Positions 33,246-42,150 of a stretch of 64,000 nucleotides of DNA are shown piece by piece. The stretch covers positions 24,058-88,057 of the forward strand of contig NZ_JAHBCL010000022.1 of NCBI RefSeq assembly GCF_018390735.1, given 5' to 3'. The position numbers and the translations under genes were made by a program. How positions within the stretch are numbered: the first letter of the stretch is position 1; each line of letters opens with the position of its first letter. The notes under the pieces are model-generated. The model was not told the origin of the DNA. It saw only the letters and a list, made by a program, of their open reading frames with translations, and made no database searches. This DNA comes from Fusibacter paucivorans. Lineage in GTDB: Bacteria; Bacillota; Clostridia; Peptostreptococcales; Acidaminobacteraceae.

Positions 33246-34754
33246 ATGATCGATTTATTTGTATCGGCTTTTTTAAATCTCATGACAGTATCAAATATTC
33301 TTTTGATGTTGGTGGGCATTGTGGTTGGCATTATTTTTGGTGCCATACCGGGATTATCGTCTTCAATGGCGATTGCACTCTTTTTGCCGATTACTTTTGG
33401 ACTAAGCCAATATGCAGCATTTGCATTACTAATAGCACTTTATATCGGCGGGGTGTCCGGTGGCCTGATTTCGGCGATTCTGATTAATGTTCCGGGTTCG
33501 GCCATGTCTATAGCGACTTGCTATGATGGTCACCCCATGGCGGCGAATGGCCGTGCGCATCGTGCGTTGGGAACGGGGATTGTCTTTTCATTTATTGGAA
33601 CGATTTTTGGTGTCTTTGTTCTTATTTTCGCGGCACCTTATTTAGCGGATATTGCCGTAAAGCTAGGCCCATTTGAATACTTTACGCTAATCCTCTTTGC
33701 GTTGATGCTGATTATTGGGATTAGCGGCGCTGATTTAGTAAAAGGCATCACAGCGGGCGTTCTAGGGATGGCGACAACCATGGTAGGACTGGCGCCTGTG
33801 GATAGCGTCAAGCGTTTCACCTTTGGTTCCTATACGCTGTTGGATGGTTTTCCGCTTCTCCCTTTAATTATTGGTCTCTTTGCGGTGACGTCAATTTTGA
33901 AAACATCTGAAAAGGCTATTGGCGTAGAAGATTTAGAACACTTTGCCTATAAAAAGGAAAAGGGCTGGGGTTTTACGCTTGTAGAATTCTTTAAACAGAC
34001 AAAGAATACCATTGTATCAGCGGTGATTGGCGTCATCATCGGATTTCTTCCGGGAATGGGTGGTACACTCGCCAATCAGCTGGCATATGCGACTGCTCAA
34101 AAAACGTCGAAGCATCCTGAAAAATTTGGAACAGGTATTATGGATGGGATCGTCGCTTCTGAAACGTCGAATAATGCATCCATAGGTGGTGCAATGATAC
34201 CGCTGCTTGCATTGGGAATCCCTGGTGATGGTCCGACTGCAATGCTGCTCGGCGCTTTTACTATTCAGGGACTCGTTGCTGGGCCGCTGTTGTTTAAAAC
34301 AAGTGCGGATCTCGTATATTTGATTTTCGCTGCGATGCTGGTTTGCAGTATTCTAATGATTGTCATCGAATATTATGGTATTGCCTTCTTCTTACAAGCG
34401 ATGAAAATTCCGAAAGGCATGCTGCTGCCGATTATCGTCATGCTTAGCTCTGTTGGTGCCTATGCGTCTGGCAATAATATGTTTAATCTCTGGACGGTTG
34501 TTATTTTCGGTATTGTAGGTTTTGTCTTTGGCAAAATCGGATTTCCAGTTGCACCGTTTATTCTCGGCGCCGTATTGGGACCGAATATTGAATCGAATCT
34601 TAGGCGTGCACTGCAATTGAGCCGCGCATCGTTTATGCCGTTTATTACACGTCCTGTTTCACTAATTTTATTGCTCTTGTCATTGGCGGTGATCATTAGT
34701 ACAGCGATGATTCAGAGGAAAAAGCATCAGGAAGAAAAAGCAGCTGTCAATTAG
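33246..34754 (+). CDS. tctA: tripartite tricarboxylate transporter large permease (TctA family)
   Basis: 502 residues, about 12 membrane helices. The two conserved glycine/proline-rich signatures appear as GAIPGLSSSMAIALFLPITFGL (N-half) and GFLPGMGGTLANQLAYATAQK with SNNASIGGAMIPLLALGIPGDGPTA (C-half). It forms the sodium- or proton-coupled channel subunit of the TTT system. Codons run directly on from tctB. Confidence 0.95.
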   Translation: MIDLFVSAFLNLMTVSNILLMLVGIVVGIIFGAIPGLSSSMAIALFLPITFGLSQYAAFALLIALYIGGVSGGLISAILINVPGSAMSIATCYDGHPMAANGRAHRALGTGIVFSFIGTIFGVFVLIFAAPYLADIAVKLGPFEYFTLILFALMLIIGISGADLVKGITAGVLGMATTMVGLAPVDSVKRFTFGSYTLLDGFPLLPLIIGLFAVTSILKTSEKAIGVEDLEHFAYKKEKGWGFTLVEFFKQTKNTIVSAVIGVIIGFLPGMGGTLANQLAYATAQKTSKHPEKFGTGIMDGIVASETSNNASIGGAMIPLLALGIPGDGPTAMLLGAFTIQGLVAGPLLFKTSADLVYLIFAAMLVCSILMIVIEYYGIAFFLQAMKIPKGMLLPIIVMLSSVGAYASGNNMFNLWTVVIFGIVGFVFGKIGFPVAPFILGAVLGPNIESNLRRALQLSRASFMPFITRPVSLILLLLSLAVIISTAMIQRKKHQEEKAAVN

Positions 34755-34792
34755 ATGGAAGCACGAAGGATGACATGATTGGAGTGACAAAT

Positions 34793-35653
34793 ATGGATAG
34801 AGCAACATTGGAAATGAAACAAGAGGAGCTATCAAGGCGTGCAGAAAAATACATGAAAGAACCTTGGACGTTGGCTCAAAGGCCATTCAAGGTCATTGAA
34901 AATATTTATTTTGTCGGGACCAGTTGGGTATCGGTTTTTTTAATCGATACACCTGACGGGCTGATCTTGGTGGACTGTGCCTATCAGGAAGTGTTGTACC
35001 AAGTGATTGATTCTATTCGCAGTCTTGGGTTTGATCCTAAAGACATAAAAAAAATGCTGATTACGCATGGTCATTTTGATCATTGCGGTGCAGCAAGAGC
35101 AATTCAGGAAATGTCGGGCTGTGAAATATGGCTTGGGAAAGATGATGCTTATTTCTTTACAGAACGCAGGGATCTGATTGCCTTGGAAGATCACGTTGCA
35201 GATTTTAAGATTGACCAGTTTTACGATTATGAGAACGTGATTGAATTTGGCGGAATGTCAATACGGCCGGTGCATTGCGCTGGCCACACACCGGGTACGA
35301 CTTGCCTGATCTTTGATATTATGCATAATGGTAGAAAATTGCACTGCGGTATTCACGGTGGATTGGGCACGAATGGACTTTCAAAACTTGAACTTCAAGA
35401 TAATGGGTGGCCGTTAAGTCAACAGCAGACCTATATTGACAATCTAACAGCACTAAAAGAAATGCCCATTGATGTTGTACTTCCCTCGCATGTAAGCCAT
35501 GCTGTAGATTACGATTTTTTTGAAATTGCAGCCAATGATGATGGCACAGGAGACGGCTTTATTGACGGTGGTGCATGGAAGCGCATGCTGGAGAGTAAAT
35601 TAATGGTTATGAAAGCACTAATTGATCAAGAAGAAATGGAATTGAAAAAATGA
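34793..35653 (+). CDS. metallo-beta-lactamase fold hydrolase
   Basis: About 286 residues. Zinc ligands are visible in THGHFDHCG (HxHxDH), HCAGHTPGTT and a late His (LPSHVSHA). The layout resembles subclass B3-like/SdsA-type MBL proteins without a signal peptide, so a cytosolic hydrolase, possibly a lactonase or thioesterase. The ATG at 34793 has GGAG eight bases upstream; ATG 34775 is an alternative. Placed between the transporter and an aldolase, it probably performs an early hydrolytic step on the imported acid. Confidence 0.82.
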   Translation: MDRATLEMKQEELSRRAEKYMKEPWTLAQRPFKVIENIYFVGTSWVSVFLIDTPDGLILVDCAYQEVLYQVIDSIRSLGFDPKDIKKMLITHGHFDHCGAARAIQEMSGCEIWLGKDDAYFFTERRDLIALEDHVADFKIDQFYDYENVIEFGGMSIRPVHCAGHTPGTTCLIFDIMHNGRKLHCGIHGGLGTNGLSKLELQDNGWPLSQQQTYIDNLTALKEMPIDVVLPSHVSHAVDYDFFEIAANDDGTGDGFIDGGAWKRMLESKLMVMKALIDQEEMELKK

Positions 35654-35685
35654 ATTGCAAAAGCAATAGGAAATAGGAGCTATCA

Positions 35686-36684
35686 ATGAGTATAACAATA
35701 TTAGATTGCACACTTCGGGATGGTGCAAATGTAGTTGGAAAAGGTTTTTCAGCAGAACTTACAGACATGATGCTTGACTGCTTAACAGCGTGTAAAGTGC
35801 CATATATTGAGTTTGGCAACGCTGGCGGTATCGGCGCCTATGAAGTGGCTGGTTTTACAAATGCAGAAACAGATGAAGTTTATCTGGAGATTGCCAGTAA
35901 GTATTTAAATCGAGGCAGTGCGTTAGGCATGTTTCTCAATGCGGGTCGATTACAGCGAAAGAGCGTTGAACTCGCAAAAAATGCAGGTTTGGATTTTATC
36001 AGAGTTGGTGCGGATGCCGGAGATGGCAGCAAAAGTGTTGAAGCGGTTAAAGTGATTAAAGAACTTGGCTTAAAAGCATTTTACTCTCAAATGAAAGCAT
36101 ATTTGCTTTCACCGGAAGCACTGGCAGAAGAAGCTAAGATGTTAGCAGAACATGGATTAGATCAGATTACAATTATGGATTCTGCCGGGACGATGCTGCC
36201 TTCAGAAGTAAAGGCCTATGTTAAAGCATTAAAAAATGCAGTAACGATCCCCGTTGGCTTCCACGGCCATAACAATTTGGGACTATCGGCGGCAAATGCG
36301 TTGGCAGCTTACGAGAGCGGTGCGGATGTATTAGATTGCGGACTGATGGGAATGGCAAGAAGTGCGGGCAATCTGCCGACAGAAGTATGTATTGCGATTA
36401 TGCAGCGGTATGGTGAACTGAAAGATATTGAACTGTTTAAGATGCTGACTTTTATTGATACACAACTTCAGGCGAAGATGGTGAAGCACCATTATCACAA
36501 TGCTATATCACCAATTGACTTGGTTTTAGGTGAAACTGGCTGTCATTCGAGTTTTGTCAAAAAATTCGAGTCAGTCAGTGATGATCAAGAGATCAATCTC
36601 TATCAACTGATTACAGCAGTTTCCGCAGTTGATCGAAAGAATCCTTCTGATACATTAATTGCAGAAACTGCCAAGACGTTATAA
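35686..36684 (+). CDS. HMGL-like aldolase (4-hydroxy-2-oxovalerate aldolase family)
   Basis: 332 residues, TIM barrel of the DmpG/MhpE and HMG-CoA-lyase superfamily. Metal and substrate residues are visible in LDCTLRDGANVVG, DSAGTMLP and GFHGHNNLGLS (HxH). Family members split 4-hydroxy-2-oxoacids into pyruvate and an aldehyde, or run related condensations. No acylating aldehyde dehydrogenase (DmpF-type) is adjacent, so the classical meta-cleavage pathway is unlikely. AGGAGC lies upstream of the ATG. Confidence 0.83.
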   Translation: MSITILDCTLRDGANVVGKGFSAELTDMMLDCLTACKVPYIEFGNAGGIGAYEVAGFTNAETDEVYLEIASKYLNRGSALGMFLNAGRLQRKSVELAKNAGLDFIRVGADAGDGSKSVEAVKVIKELGLKAFYSQMKAYLLSPEALAEEAKMLAEHGLDQITIMDSAGTMLPSEVKAYVKALKNAVTIPVGFHGHNNLGLSAANALAAYESGADVLDCGLMGMARSAGNLPTEVCIAIMQRYGELKDIELFKMLTFIDTQLQAKMVKHHYHNAISPIDLVLGETGCHSSFVKKFESVSDDQEINLYQLITAVSAVDRKNPSDTLIAETAKTL

Positions 36685-36698
36685 TAAAGGAGCAGCTT

Positions 36699-37673
36699 AT
36701 GAGAATTGCATTGGTAGGACAATATCCTGAGCATACATTTGAAAAATTACGAGCGTTTCTACCAAGAGACACATTTGATCTAGTGGTGATCGACAACGAA
36801 GAAGCTTACCAGCAAATGACGGATGCACAGATTATCATATTGCGAATTTTTAAAGCACAGAAAGAGATGATGGAGCGCAACCCAGAGCTAAAAATGATAT
36901 TGAGATGGGGCACTGGATTTGAAAAAGTCGATATTGAAGCGGCCGGCGAACGCGGCATTATCGTCACCAATACACCGGGGGCGAATGCGAATGCCGTTTC
37001 AGAATTGGCAGTACTGCTGATGCTGGCAGTCGGACGAAAGCTGCTTTGTCATACAGAGAGCCTCAATGGCGGCGTCTGGAGTACAAATACGTATATAAAC
37101 AGTTCGTATTGTCTTCATAATAAGTTGGTTGGAATTGTAGGCGGCGGCAATATAGGGAGAGAAGTGGCACGAAAAGCGCATGCCTTTGGTGCACAGGTGC
37201 AATATTATGATCCTTATCGTTTGGCAAAAGAAACGGAAAATAAATTAAATATGCAGTATGTATCAATGGAGACGCTGTTAAAAACATCGGATATTATATC
37301 ACTTCATGTGCCGGTAACCGATTCGAATTTTCATATGATTGGTAAACTGCAATTTGATCAAATGAAGAAAGGTGCTATTCTAATCAATACAGCACGCGGA
37401 GCACTCGTTGATAATGAGGCGCTGCTGGAAGCAGTAAATGATGGGAGATTACTAGGGGCAGGACTTGATGTCGTTGATAATGCGCCCTTGCCGATTGGCG
37501 ATCGCATGCTCTTAAATCCCAATATTATTATTACACCGCATATTGGCGGAGGGACAGCGGATATCGGCGATGTCATCATAATGATCCTCGTCCAGGATAT
37601 TTTAGCCTTTTCAAAAGGTGTTGTTCCGGAGCATGTGGTGAACAATAGGTATCTCAATAAAATTGTTTCATAG
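36699..37673 (+). CDS. D-2-hydroxyacid dehydrogenase family protein
   Basis: 324 residues. The Rossmann motif VGIVGGGNIGREVARK lies near 148-163 and the cofactor-discriminating acid is in YYDPYR. Catalytic Arg, Glu and His are expected in NTARGALVD, GLDVVDNAP and ITPHIGGGT. It reversibly oxidises a D-2-hydroxyacid to a 2-oxoacid with NAD(H). Starting 14 bases after the aldolase, it ends the operon. In context it may feed or drain the 2-oxoacid used by the aldolase. Confidence 0.88.
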   Translation: MRIALVGQYPEHTFEKLRAFLPRDTFDLVVIDNEEAYQQMTDAQIIILRIFKAQKEMMERNPELKMILRWGTGFEKVDIEAAGERGIIVTNTPGANANAVSELAVLLMLAVGRKLLCHTESLNGGVWSTNTYINSSYCLHNKLVGIVGGGNIGREVARKAHAFGAQVQYYDPYRLAKETENKLNMQYVSMETLLKTSDIISLHVPVTDSNFHMIGKLQFDQMKKGAILINTARGALVDNEALLEAVNDGRLLGAGLDVVDNAPLPIGDRMLLNPNIIITPHIGGGTADIGDVIIMILVQDILAFSKGVVPEHVVNNRYLNKIVS

Positions 37674-37708
37674 ATGATGACGTTTGTTGATAGATATTTC
37701 CCCAAAAA

Positions 37709-37750
37709 GTGACGCGTAAAATGCTAATCAAACATTTTACGCGTCATTTA
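37709..37750 (+). terminator. terminator of the TTT operon
   Basis: A perfect 14-bp stem TGACGCGTAAAATG/CATTTTACGCGTCA (37710-37723, 37733-37746) followed by TTTA. It may also stop opposite transcripts. Confidence 0.8.
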
Positions 37751-37835
37751 CTATTTATTCATTTAAGTAATATCGAAGCAGTTTAACGTGTCTGATAGGA
37801 GCATCAGACATTGATACCATGAAAATTGAGACTGA

Positions 37836-38981
37836 TTACCACTCAGCCATGGTGCCGTCGTAATTGCGCCATTTTGGGTTGCTCCATACGAGACCTTCAG
37901 CAGAGACAGCTTTGACGACATCTTCGTCTATTTCAAGACCGAGCCCTGGTTTTTCAGGGATATTGACGTAGCCGTCTTTATATTCGAAGATATCTTTGTT
38001 CTTCACAAAATCCAAGAGGTCGAATCCCTTGTTATAGTGAATGCCTAAGCTTTGCTCCTGAATAAACACATTTGGTGAGCAGACGTCTACTTGAAGCGTT
38101 GCTGCCAAAGCAATAGGGCCATAAGGTGCATGTGGTGCTGCGCCCATATCAAAGGCTTCAGCCATGGCGATAATTTTTTTCATTTCCAGAATACCGCCGA
38201 CTAGTGCGACGTCAGGTTGTATGATGTCGATGATCCCTTCTTTAAAAATACGCTTGAATTCCCAGCGGCTTGTGAGCCGTTCGCCGGTGGCAAGTGGTGT
38301 AGCGACATGCTTGGCGATTTCCTTAAACGCTTCTTCATTTTCAGGTAAAACGACTTCTTCCATAAACATAAGCTTGAAGGGTTCGAGCTCACGGGCAAGT
38401 ACTTTTGCCATAGGCTTGTGAACGCGTCCGTGAAAGTCGACGCCAATGCCAAAATCGTAACCACAAGCTTCTCTGATTGAAGCGACGCGTTTGACGACAT
38501 CATCAATTTTGCTGAATGAGTCCACATAGTGAAGTTCCTCTGTACCGTTCATTTTGATAGCTGTGAACCCTCTGTTTTTCCGATCAAGGGCTTCATGCGC
38601 GACGTCATCTGGTCGATCGCCGCCAATCCACGAATAGATTTTGATGCGATCGCGTGCCTTGCCGCCGAGCAGTTCGTAAACCGGTACGCCGAAGAATTTT
38701 CCCTTAATGTCCCATAAAGCCATTTCAAGACCGGAGACAATGGTGCTGTTAATGGGGCCACCCCTGAAAAATGTCTTGTGCATTTCCTGCCAAAGGCGCT
38801 CAATTTCAAACGGATCTCTTCCGATTAAATACTGCCCCATTTCCCGTGCGCCTTCAACAACGGCACGCGTTTTTGTCCCCGATATCATTTCGCCCCAGCC
38901 TTCAATGCCTTCATCTGTCGTGATTTTTACGAAAATCCATCGAGGTTTTACTTCGTAGACGGTCACGTTTGAAATTTTCAT
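37836..38981 (-). CDS. dgoD: galactonate-dehydratase-like enolase-superfamily enzyme
   Basis: 381 residues, the same length as DgoD. Mandelate-racemase/enolase features: TAIKMNGTEE (general base region), metal ligands in IGVDFHGRVH, FMEEVVLPEN and TGERLTSRWEF, then PDVALVGGI and the HAPYGP His. It removes water from an aldonate (D-galactonate in the type enzyme) to give the 2-keto-3-deoxy acid. GGAGGAAGG precedes ATG 38981. It is the distal gene after the PTS genes. With PTS import the true substrate could be the 6-phosphate, so the symbol is by homology only. Confidence 0.88.
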   Translation of the reverse strand: MKISNVTVYEVKPRWIFVKITTDEGIEGWGEMISGTKTRAVVEGAREMGQYLIGRDPFEIERLWQEMHKTFFRGGPINSTIVSGLEMALWDIKGKFFGVPVYELLGGKARDRIKIYSWIGGDRPDDVAHEALDRKNRGFTAIKMNGTEELHYVDSFSKIDDVVKRVASIREACGYDFGIGVDFHGRVHKPMAKVLARELEPFKLMFMEEVVLPENEEAFKEIAKHVATPLATGERLTSRWEFKRIFKEGIIDIIQPDVALVGGILEMKKIIAMAEAFDMGAAPHAPYGPIALAATLQVDVCSPNVFIQEQSLGIHYNKGFDLLDFVKNKDIFEYKDGYVNIPEKPGLGLEIDEDVVKAVSAEGLVWSNPKWRNYDGTMAEW

Positions 38982-39173
38982 ACCTTCCTCCAATTTACGA
39001 TTAATCATGTGATTATGCCATGCTGTCAATGATAATGTTAAAACGGTTTTTACGACAATGGTTCGATGTTTTTAAAAATTGTACGTTGCAATCGTCTATG
39101 TTGATACCCTTTATCAATAACGTTTGCGGTGCAGATCTTGGTTGTGATTTCATGATATTCTGTTATTTTAAGG

Positions 39174-39209
39174 ACGATTTCCGGAACAATACAATGTTCC
39201 GGAAATCGT
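39174..39209. repeat. perfect 15-bp hairpin between PTS IIC and the dehydratase gene
   Basis: ACGATTTCCGGAACA (39174-39188) pairs exactly with 39195-39209 across a 6-base loop. No U-tract follows on either strand, so it is not a classical terminator. It could stabilise or help process the mRNA and lower expression of the distal dehydratase gene. Confidence 0.7.
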
Positions 39210-39242
39210 TGGTGCTAATGTTGTGTGATTTACAATGCTTTA

Positions 39243-40517
39243 TTAAATTAAATGACCAATAAAGCCGCTGATCAAACTAAAGATATATTCAATGATGTGT
39301 GTGCCGGCATCTTCAGTTGAAATCAATTTCATACCTTCTGTGAGCTGGAAGCCGCCGGAGATGGCAAGTTGTGTGTGAATCTCTGCCATACCAGTTGAAA
39401 TCAGCAGCATAATGCTCGTGAAAATGACACAGGAGATAAAGCCGCGAACGACATTGCCTTTACCAAATGCTACAGGCCAGGCAGCAAGCCACATTGCCAT
39501 ATAGGCGATGTCAGAAAGCGGAAGTAAACGGTTGCCTGGTAAAACGGCTGCGAGAATAATGGTTGTTGGCACCATTAAAATACCGACTGCAATTGCAGAA
39601 GGATTGGCAATCGTTAGTGCTGCGTCGATTCCAATGTGGAAACGGTTGCCTTCAAATTTCGTATTGAGCAGTTCTTTGATGCCGTCTGCAAAAGGAACGA
39701 GACCTTCCATGAGGATTTGCATCATCTTAGGCGTGAGCACCATGGCAGTTGCCGTACTCATACCGACGACAAGTGTATCGCCCACGCTGTTGCCGCCGAG
39801 AATACCAATACAGAGCCCCATGATAGAGCCGACGACCATTGGTTCACCGAGTACGCCGAATCTTTTTTGGATGGATTCAGGATCGGCTTTAATTTTATTG
39901 AGCCCAGGAATGCGGTCATATACTTTGTTGAGCAGCCATGCGAGCGGCGCCCATCCGACGCTGTTGCTCGTTGGGAATGAAACGCCGGGTATGCCGAAGG
40001 CCTCTTCACAGAGCGGTTGAGTCCAGTCGGCGAGCTTAAAGGTAATGGCTGCGAGCAATCCGCCTGTAATCAGTGCAACGACAACACTGCCGCTGGCATA
40101 CCAGCTGAGTGCCGCGCCAAAGATAAAGTGGTTGTAGCTCCAAAAGTCGACCATAACACAGTTCGTCCATTTAAGGGCGAGCATGATGACATTGATGCCG
40201 AGTACGATGAAGACGACAACTGCTGCCATTGGAAATGCCCATGTTGCCGCTGCACGTGCCGGCCAGCCAACATCCATGATATCTGTTTGCAGATTCCAGT
40301 TGCCAACCATGGCCACGACCGATGGACTCACTTTGGAAATAAAAAAGTTGATGGTCAAATTAACCCCTGCAAAGCCAACCCCCGTTAGCATACAGGATCT
40401 TAACAGCGGGCCGATTTTTTGTCTTAAAATTATTCCGATGACAAACATGATAATCGGCATCATAACCATTGGTCCAAGACCGGCTATCCAGTTCAGTGCA
40501 TTAATAACACCATTCAT
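39243..40517 (-). CDS. gatC: PTS galactitol-type transporter subunit IIC
   Basis: 424 residues, about ten membrane helices, starting INALNWIAGLGPMVMMPIIMFVIGIILRQKIG, typical of the Gat family. SFPTSNSVGWAPLAWLLNKVYD and NRFHIGIDAALTIANPSAIAVGILM are also family-like. It is the permease subunit that takes up and presents the sugar or sugar acid for phosphorylation by IIB. GAGGAGGGG precedes the ATG. It follows IIB by 68 bases. The Gat label describes the family; the genes around it point to an aldonate substrate. Confidence 0.92.
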   Translation of the reverse strand: MNGVINALNWIAGLGPMVMMPIIMFVIGIILRQKIGPLLRSCMLTGVGFAGVNLTINFFISKVSPSVVAMVGNWNLQTDIMDVGWPARAAATWAFPMAAVVVFIVLGINVIMLALKWTNCVMVDFWSYNHFIFGAALSWYASGSVVVALITGGLLAAITFKLADWTQPLCEEAFGIPGVSFPTSNSVGWAPLAWLLNKVYDRIPGLNKIKADPESIQKRFGVLGEPMVVGSIMGLCIGILGGNSVGDTLVVGMSTATAMVLTPKMMQILMEGLVPFADGIKELLNTKFEGNRFHIGIDAALTIANPSAIAVGILMVPTTIILAAVLPGNRLLPLSDIAYMAMWLAAWPVAFGKGNVVRGFISCVIFTSIMLLISTGMAEIHTQLAISGGFQLTEGMKLISTEDAGTHIIEYIFSLISGFIGHLI

Positions 40518-40585
40518 TAAAGACCCCTCCTCAAATAATTCACATTAAAATACATCATAAAAATTATAAAATCAATATACAAATA

Positions 40586-40873
40586 CTAACGTAATACTTC
40601 AATAATCTCTTCGACAGTTGCTTTTTCATTGATTCCCGTCACAAAACTCGTGCCGCGAATAACGGGGATACCATCTGCTACTTTAGGATCAAGTGCACCC
40701 GTTGGGACAATGACGTCGGGTCTGTTCACTTTAATTTTGCCGGGAACTTCAGAGAATTTGCACTGAATAAATTCTACCGGGATATCCGCTTTTTTCATTG
40801 CTTCTGTTAATTTTTTGATGGTGAGTGTCGACGTTACCATCGACGAACCGCAACATACCATTATTTTTTTCAT
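40586..40873 (-). CDS. gatB: PTS galactitol-type subunit IIB
   Basis: 95 residues. The phospho-cysteine loop is at the N-terminus, IMVCCGSSMVTSTL (Cys 8 or 9). IIB receives phosphate from IIA and gives it to the substrate held by IIC. Its ATG overlaps the IIA stop codon (ATGA), so translation is coupled. Confidence 0.92.
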   Translation of the reverse strand: MKKIMVCCGSSMVTSTLTIKKLTEAMKKADIPVEFIQCKFSEVPGKIKVNRPDVIVPTGALDPKVADGIPVIRGTSFVTGINEKATVEEIIEVLR

Positions 40874-41337
40874 ACTTCGCCTCCAACACTTAAAATCTTT
40901 TGTACTGCTGCCGCTGAATCAGCTGCGATAACTTTTGCCATGAGCGTTTCATTAGTGATTAGCCCCATGATCGCTTGAAGCACTTCAACTTGCTTGCCGC
41001 CATCAGCCAGCGCAATGTTGAAAATAACGTGCACGTCTACTGTTTCATCTGAATCATCCATGCGATGAAAAGGCACAGGCTGTTTCAAGATGGCGATCGC
41101 GAGCGCTGACTGATTGACGTACTCTGGTGACACATGCGGGATGGCCACATTGAATTTCGGAAGCAAGAGCCCTGTCGGATAATTTGCTTCTCTTTCGAGA
41201 ATCGCCTGATAGAACGAATCTTTGACATAACCGTGATTAAAGAGCTTATCGAAGAGCAGTTTTAGCGCTTCCTCCTTTGAAACACAATTGACTTCTGTCA
41301 AAATTAAGTTTTCTGTTATTAGATCTCCAAGTTGCAT
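40870..41337 (-). CDS. gatA: PTS IIA component (GatA/fructose-mannitol type)
   Basis: About 155 residues. The active-site His is in KFNVAIPHVSPEYV, within a PTS_EIIA_2 domain (EREANYPTGL, then DVHVIFNIAL). It accepts phosphate from HPr and passes it to IIB. The ATG at 41337 is used; AAAGGAG lies 11 bases upstream. A TTG at 41358 overlapping the aldolase stop is a weaker alternative. Confidence 0.9.
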   Translation of the reverse strand: MQLGDLITENLILTEVNCVSKEEALKLLFDKLFNHGYVKDSFYQAILEREANYPTGLLLPKFNVAIPHVSPEYVNQSALAIAILKQPVPFHRMDDSDETVDVHVIFNIALADGGKQVEVLQAIMGLITNETLMAKVIAADSAAAVQKILSVGGEV

Positions 41338-41354
41338 TTTTGCGATAACTCCTT

Positions 41355-41981
41355 TCAAAGGCCGATCTTTTCAGCAAATGCCGCCAGTTGCTGTCTCAGT
41401 GCTGTCACATTTCCAGCGGTGACATCCTCTTTATTGAACATAGCGGATCCAATGCCCAAAAAAGTGGCACCTTCATTTAAATAGTCGTTTGCATTTCCTG
41501 GTGTGACGCCGCCGACTGCCATAAGCGGCAGTTTCCCAAGCGGTGACTGTAGGTTTTTGAAATAACGAGTGCCTACATTTTCCGCGGGGAAAACTTTGAC
41601 GATATCGGCGCCTAGATTGAAACATGACGAAATCTCTGTTGGAGAATAGGCACCTGGGATACTGATAACGCCGTTCTTCTTGCAGTAATCGCACATTTCC
41701 TTGCTGAACATCACAGGCGAGAGCACAAAGTCAACACCAAGCGCAACGACTTCTTTCAGGTCGTTCAGTGTTAAAACAGTACCGGCACCAATGGCCAGCT
41801 TTTCTGAATATTTTGGGATAATAGCTGACAATATTGATTTTGCATTTGGTGTATTGAGTGCAATTTCAACGGATTTAAATGAGCTCTCAGCAAGCAGCTC
41901 GAGCAATAAATCCGTTTTTTCTAAATCATATCCCCGCAAGATTGCTGTTACTTTAGGGAACGATGTCACCGCAACGCGCAT
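41355..41981 (-). CDS. eda: KDPG/KDPGal aldolase
   Basis: 208 residues, class I aldolase. Schiff-base Lys is in ADIVKVFPAENVG; the general-base Glu is in KSVEIALNT; GAGTVLTLNDL is the phosphate/substrate loop. It cleaves 2-keto-3-deoxy-6-phospho-aldonates to pyruvate and glyceraldehyde-3-phosphate. GAGGAGG precedes ATG 41981; an upstream in-frame ATG is part of that site. It is the first gene after the sigma-54 promoter. Whether it prefers the gluconate or galactonate epimer cannot be told; the symbol covers the family. Confidence 0.92.
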   Translation of the reverse strand: MRVAVTSFPKVTAILRGYDLEKTDLLLELLAESSFKSVEIALNTPNAKSILSAIIPKYSEKLAIGAGTVLTLNDLKEVVALGVDFVLSPVMFSKEMCDYCKKNGVISIPGAYSPTEISSCFNLGADIVKVFPAENVGTRYFKNLQSPLGKLPLMAVGGVTPGNANDYLNEGATFLGIGSAMFNKEDVTAGNVTALRQQLAAFAEKIGL

Positions 41982-42074
41982 AGGTATCCTCCTCATTGAT
42001 TTCGTTTCGTTGAAAATAAATGTTCAAAAATAATAAACCATAGACAAATTTTAATGACAAAACAATTTAAAATA

Positions 42075-42106
42075 TAAAAAAACAAGTGTAACATGCTACA
42101 CTTGTC
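42075..42106 (-). terminator. terminator overlapping the sigma-54 start site
   Basis: Minus strand: a perfect 9-bp stem (42105-42097 with 42090-42082) and seven T residues. It ends transcripts arriving from the activator gene. The predicted sigma-54 start (about 42101) falls inside the first arm, so RNAs begun there lack four bases of the stem. Confidence 0.75.
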
Positions 42107-42111
42107 TATAA

Positions 42112-42129
42112 CGCAAAAGCTGTGCCAAA
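42112..42129 (-). promoter_or_regulatory. sigma-54 promoter of the aldolase-PTS operon
   Basis: Minus strand TTTGGCACAGCTTTTGCG has GG (42126-42125) and GC (42114-42113) exactly 10 bases apart in near-consensus TTGGCAC/TTTGC. It sits between the LevR-type activator and the aldolase, so the activator next door is the likely partner. Confidence 0.88.
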
Positions 42130-42150
42130 TTAAGCGGCGAATTTTGTCCA

